From: an uncultured Rhodocyclaceae bacterium
GTDB taxonomy: Bacteria; Pseudomonadota; Gammaproteobacteria; Burkholderiales; Rhodocyclaceae
Direction of reading: 5' to 3'
DNA: 5,677 nucleotides
Assembly (NCBI GenBank): GCA_903930805.1
Contig: CAIYZZ010000193.1
Location: 1-5,677, forward strand
Below the pieces are notes generated by a model that was given only the letters and a program-made list of their open reading frames with translations, did no database searches and was not told the DNA's origin. Below, in pieces: positions 4,946 through 5,677 of this stretch. Made by a program: the position numbers and the translations under genes. Position 1 is the first letter of the stretch, and each line of letters opens with the position of its first letter.

Positions 4946-5677
4946 TTCGGTTTGCCTCCCTTGGTAGCGGCAGTAAGGGCAATGCACTGCTCGTTGCATC
5001 AGGGGGTACGCGAGTGCTGGTCGATTGCGGTTTCGGGCCGCGCGAAATGGCGGCTCGACTGGCACGCCTGAACGTCGAGCCAGAATCCATCAATGCCATC
5101 TTGGTCACCCACGAGCATGCCGATCATGTCGGCGGGGCAACCGCCTGTGCAGCTCGTTTTGGTTGGGCTATCCATGCCAGCTATGGCACCGCCGGTGCGG
5201 CACGCCAGTTGACGGGGTTCGATGTGCGGCATTTCGATAGCCACACGAGTTTTAATATCGGCGACCTTGAAATCCATCCCTATCCGGTGCCGCACGATGC
5301 GCGCGAACCAACCCAGTTCGTCTTTTCTGACGGTGCCCGGCGGTTGGGCATATTGACCGATACCGGCACCATCACGCCGCACATCGTCGCCATGCTGACC
5401 GAATGCGCAGCGCTGGTGCTTGAATGCAACCACGACACCGTAATGCTGAGCAATGGCCGCTACCCGCCGACACTCAAGCGTCGTATCGCGGGCGAGTTTG
5501 GCCATCTCGACAACACGGCGGCGGCGGGGTTGTTGCGCGCCATCGGCGGTGGCAAGCTGCGTCACGTGATTGCCGCACATCTATCCGAGGAAAATAATAC
5601 GCCGGCGTTGGCGTGTAAAGCGCTGGCCGGGGCGCTCGGTTGTGCGCCCGACTGGATCGGTGTCGCCAACCAGACCG
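4942..5677 (+). CDS. MBL-fold metallo-hydrolase, YycJ/WalJ-like (3' end outside window)
   Basis: The frame runs from ATG 4942 off the window end, giving 245 residues with probably only a short C-terminal piece missing. It is a metallo-beta-lactamase-fold hydrolase. The N-terminal MIRFASLGSGSKGNALLV is typical of the YycJ/WalJ group, which is related to PhnP and other phosphodiesterase-like enzymes. The metal-binding motif THEHADHVGG is at 56-65 (His57, His59, Asp61, His62). Further ligand candidates are His118 (VPHDA), Asp140 (LTDTG) and His213 (AAHLSEENN). It is probably a cytoplasmic nuclease or phosphodiesterase with two metal ions; the substrate is unknown. The start is fixed by homology and by an in-frame TAA at 4915-4917. 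There is no good Shine-Dalgarno before it, and its ATG overlaps the stop of a 42-codon ORF. It is transcribed away from moaA. Confidence 0.88.
   Translation, partial: MIRFASLGSGSKGNALLVASGGTRVLVDCGFGPREMAARLARLNVEPESINAILVTHEHADHVGGATACAARFGWAIHASYGTAGAARQLTGFDVRHFDSHTSFNIGDLEIHPYPVPHDAREPTQFVFSDGARRLGILTDTGTITPHIVAMLTECAALVLECNHDTVMLSNGRYPPTLKRRIAGEFGHLDNTAAAGLLRAIGGGKLRHVIAAHLSEENNTPALACKALAGALGCAPDWIGVANQT

Noticed and set aside
4999..5580. A 193-codon minus-strand frame opposite the MBL hydrolase
   Set aside because: The plus strand carries the full metallo-beta-lactamase motif set; the minus frame shows no recognisable domain.

Overview
The window reads as chromosomal DNA of a betaproteobacterium. 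This rests on the RelA C-terminus, the betaproteobacterial style of the MoaA and MobA sequences, a moderately high GC content, and an intergenic repeat of a type I remember from Comamonadaceae and Rhodocyclales genomes. A Rhodocyclales/Dechloromonas-like source is a guess from general resemblance, not a database result. No phage, transposase, CRISPR array or tRNA/rRNA gene is visible, so this is mostly ordinary core-genome sequence with some interesting intergenic detail.

Layout, left to right. The last 200 codons of a RelA-type (p)ppGpp synthetase end at 604 (+). Next is an 84-bp stem-loop-rich intergenic repeat (610-693) whose right arm carries the ribosome binding site of a membrane acyltransferase of the Acyltransferase_3 family (694-1788, +). 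A candidate sigma-54 promoter overlaps the end of that gene and leads into a 279-aa protein resembling the C-terminal part of the flagellar cap protein FliD (1856-2695, +), which stands away from any visible flagellar cluster.

The next block lies on the minus strand and is best read right to left as a compact operon: moaA (4639 to 3623), mobA overlapping the moaA stop (3630 to 3043), and a small unknown 81-aa gene (2984 to 2739). MoaA catalyses the first step of molybdenum cofactor synthesis. MobA attaches GMP to finished molybdopterin to make the bis-MGD form used by DMSO-reductase-family enzymes. The 81-aa protein has no recognised function and is linked only by position. It converges with the FliD-like gene.

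A roughly 300-bp divergent intergenic region (4640-4941) separates moaA from a metallo-beta-lactamase-fold hydrolase of the YycJ/WalJ type (4942 to the window end, truncated). This spacer holds a TATAAT placed so that moaA could be leaderless, a perfect 12-bp palindrome, a 9-bp direct repeat, and a 42-codon ORF whose stop overlaps the hydrolase start as ATGA. The hydrolase lacks a clear ribosome binding site, so coupled translation is plausible.

I see no clearly new multi-gene system. The best leads are the FliD-like orphan with its sigma-54-like promoter, the repeat-derived hairpin covering the acyltransferase ribosome binding site, and the small coupled ORF ahead of the hydrolase.
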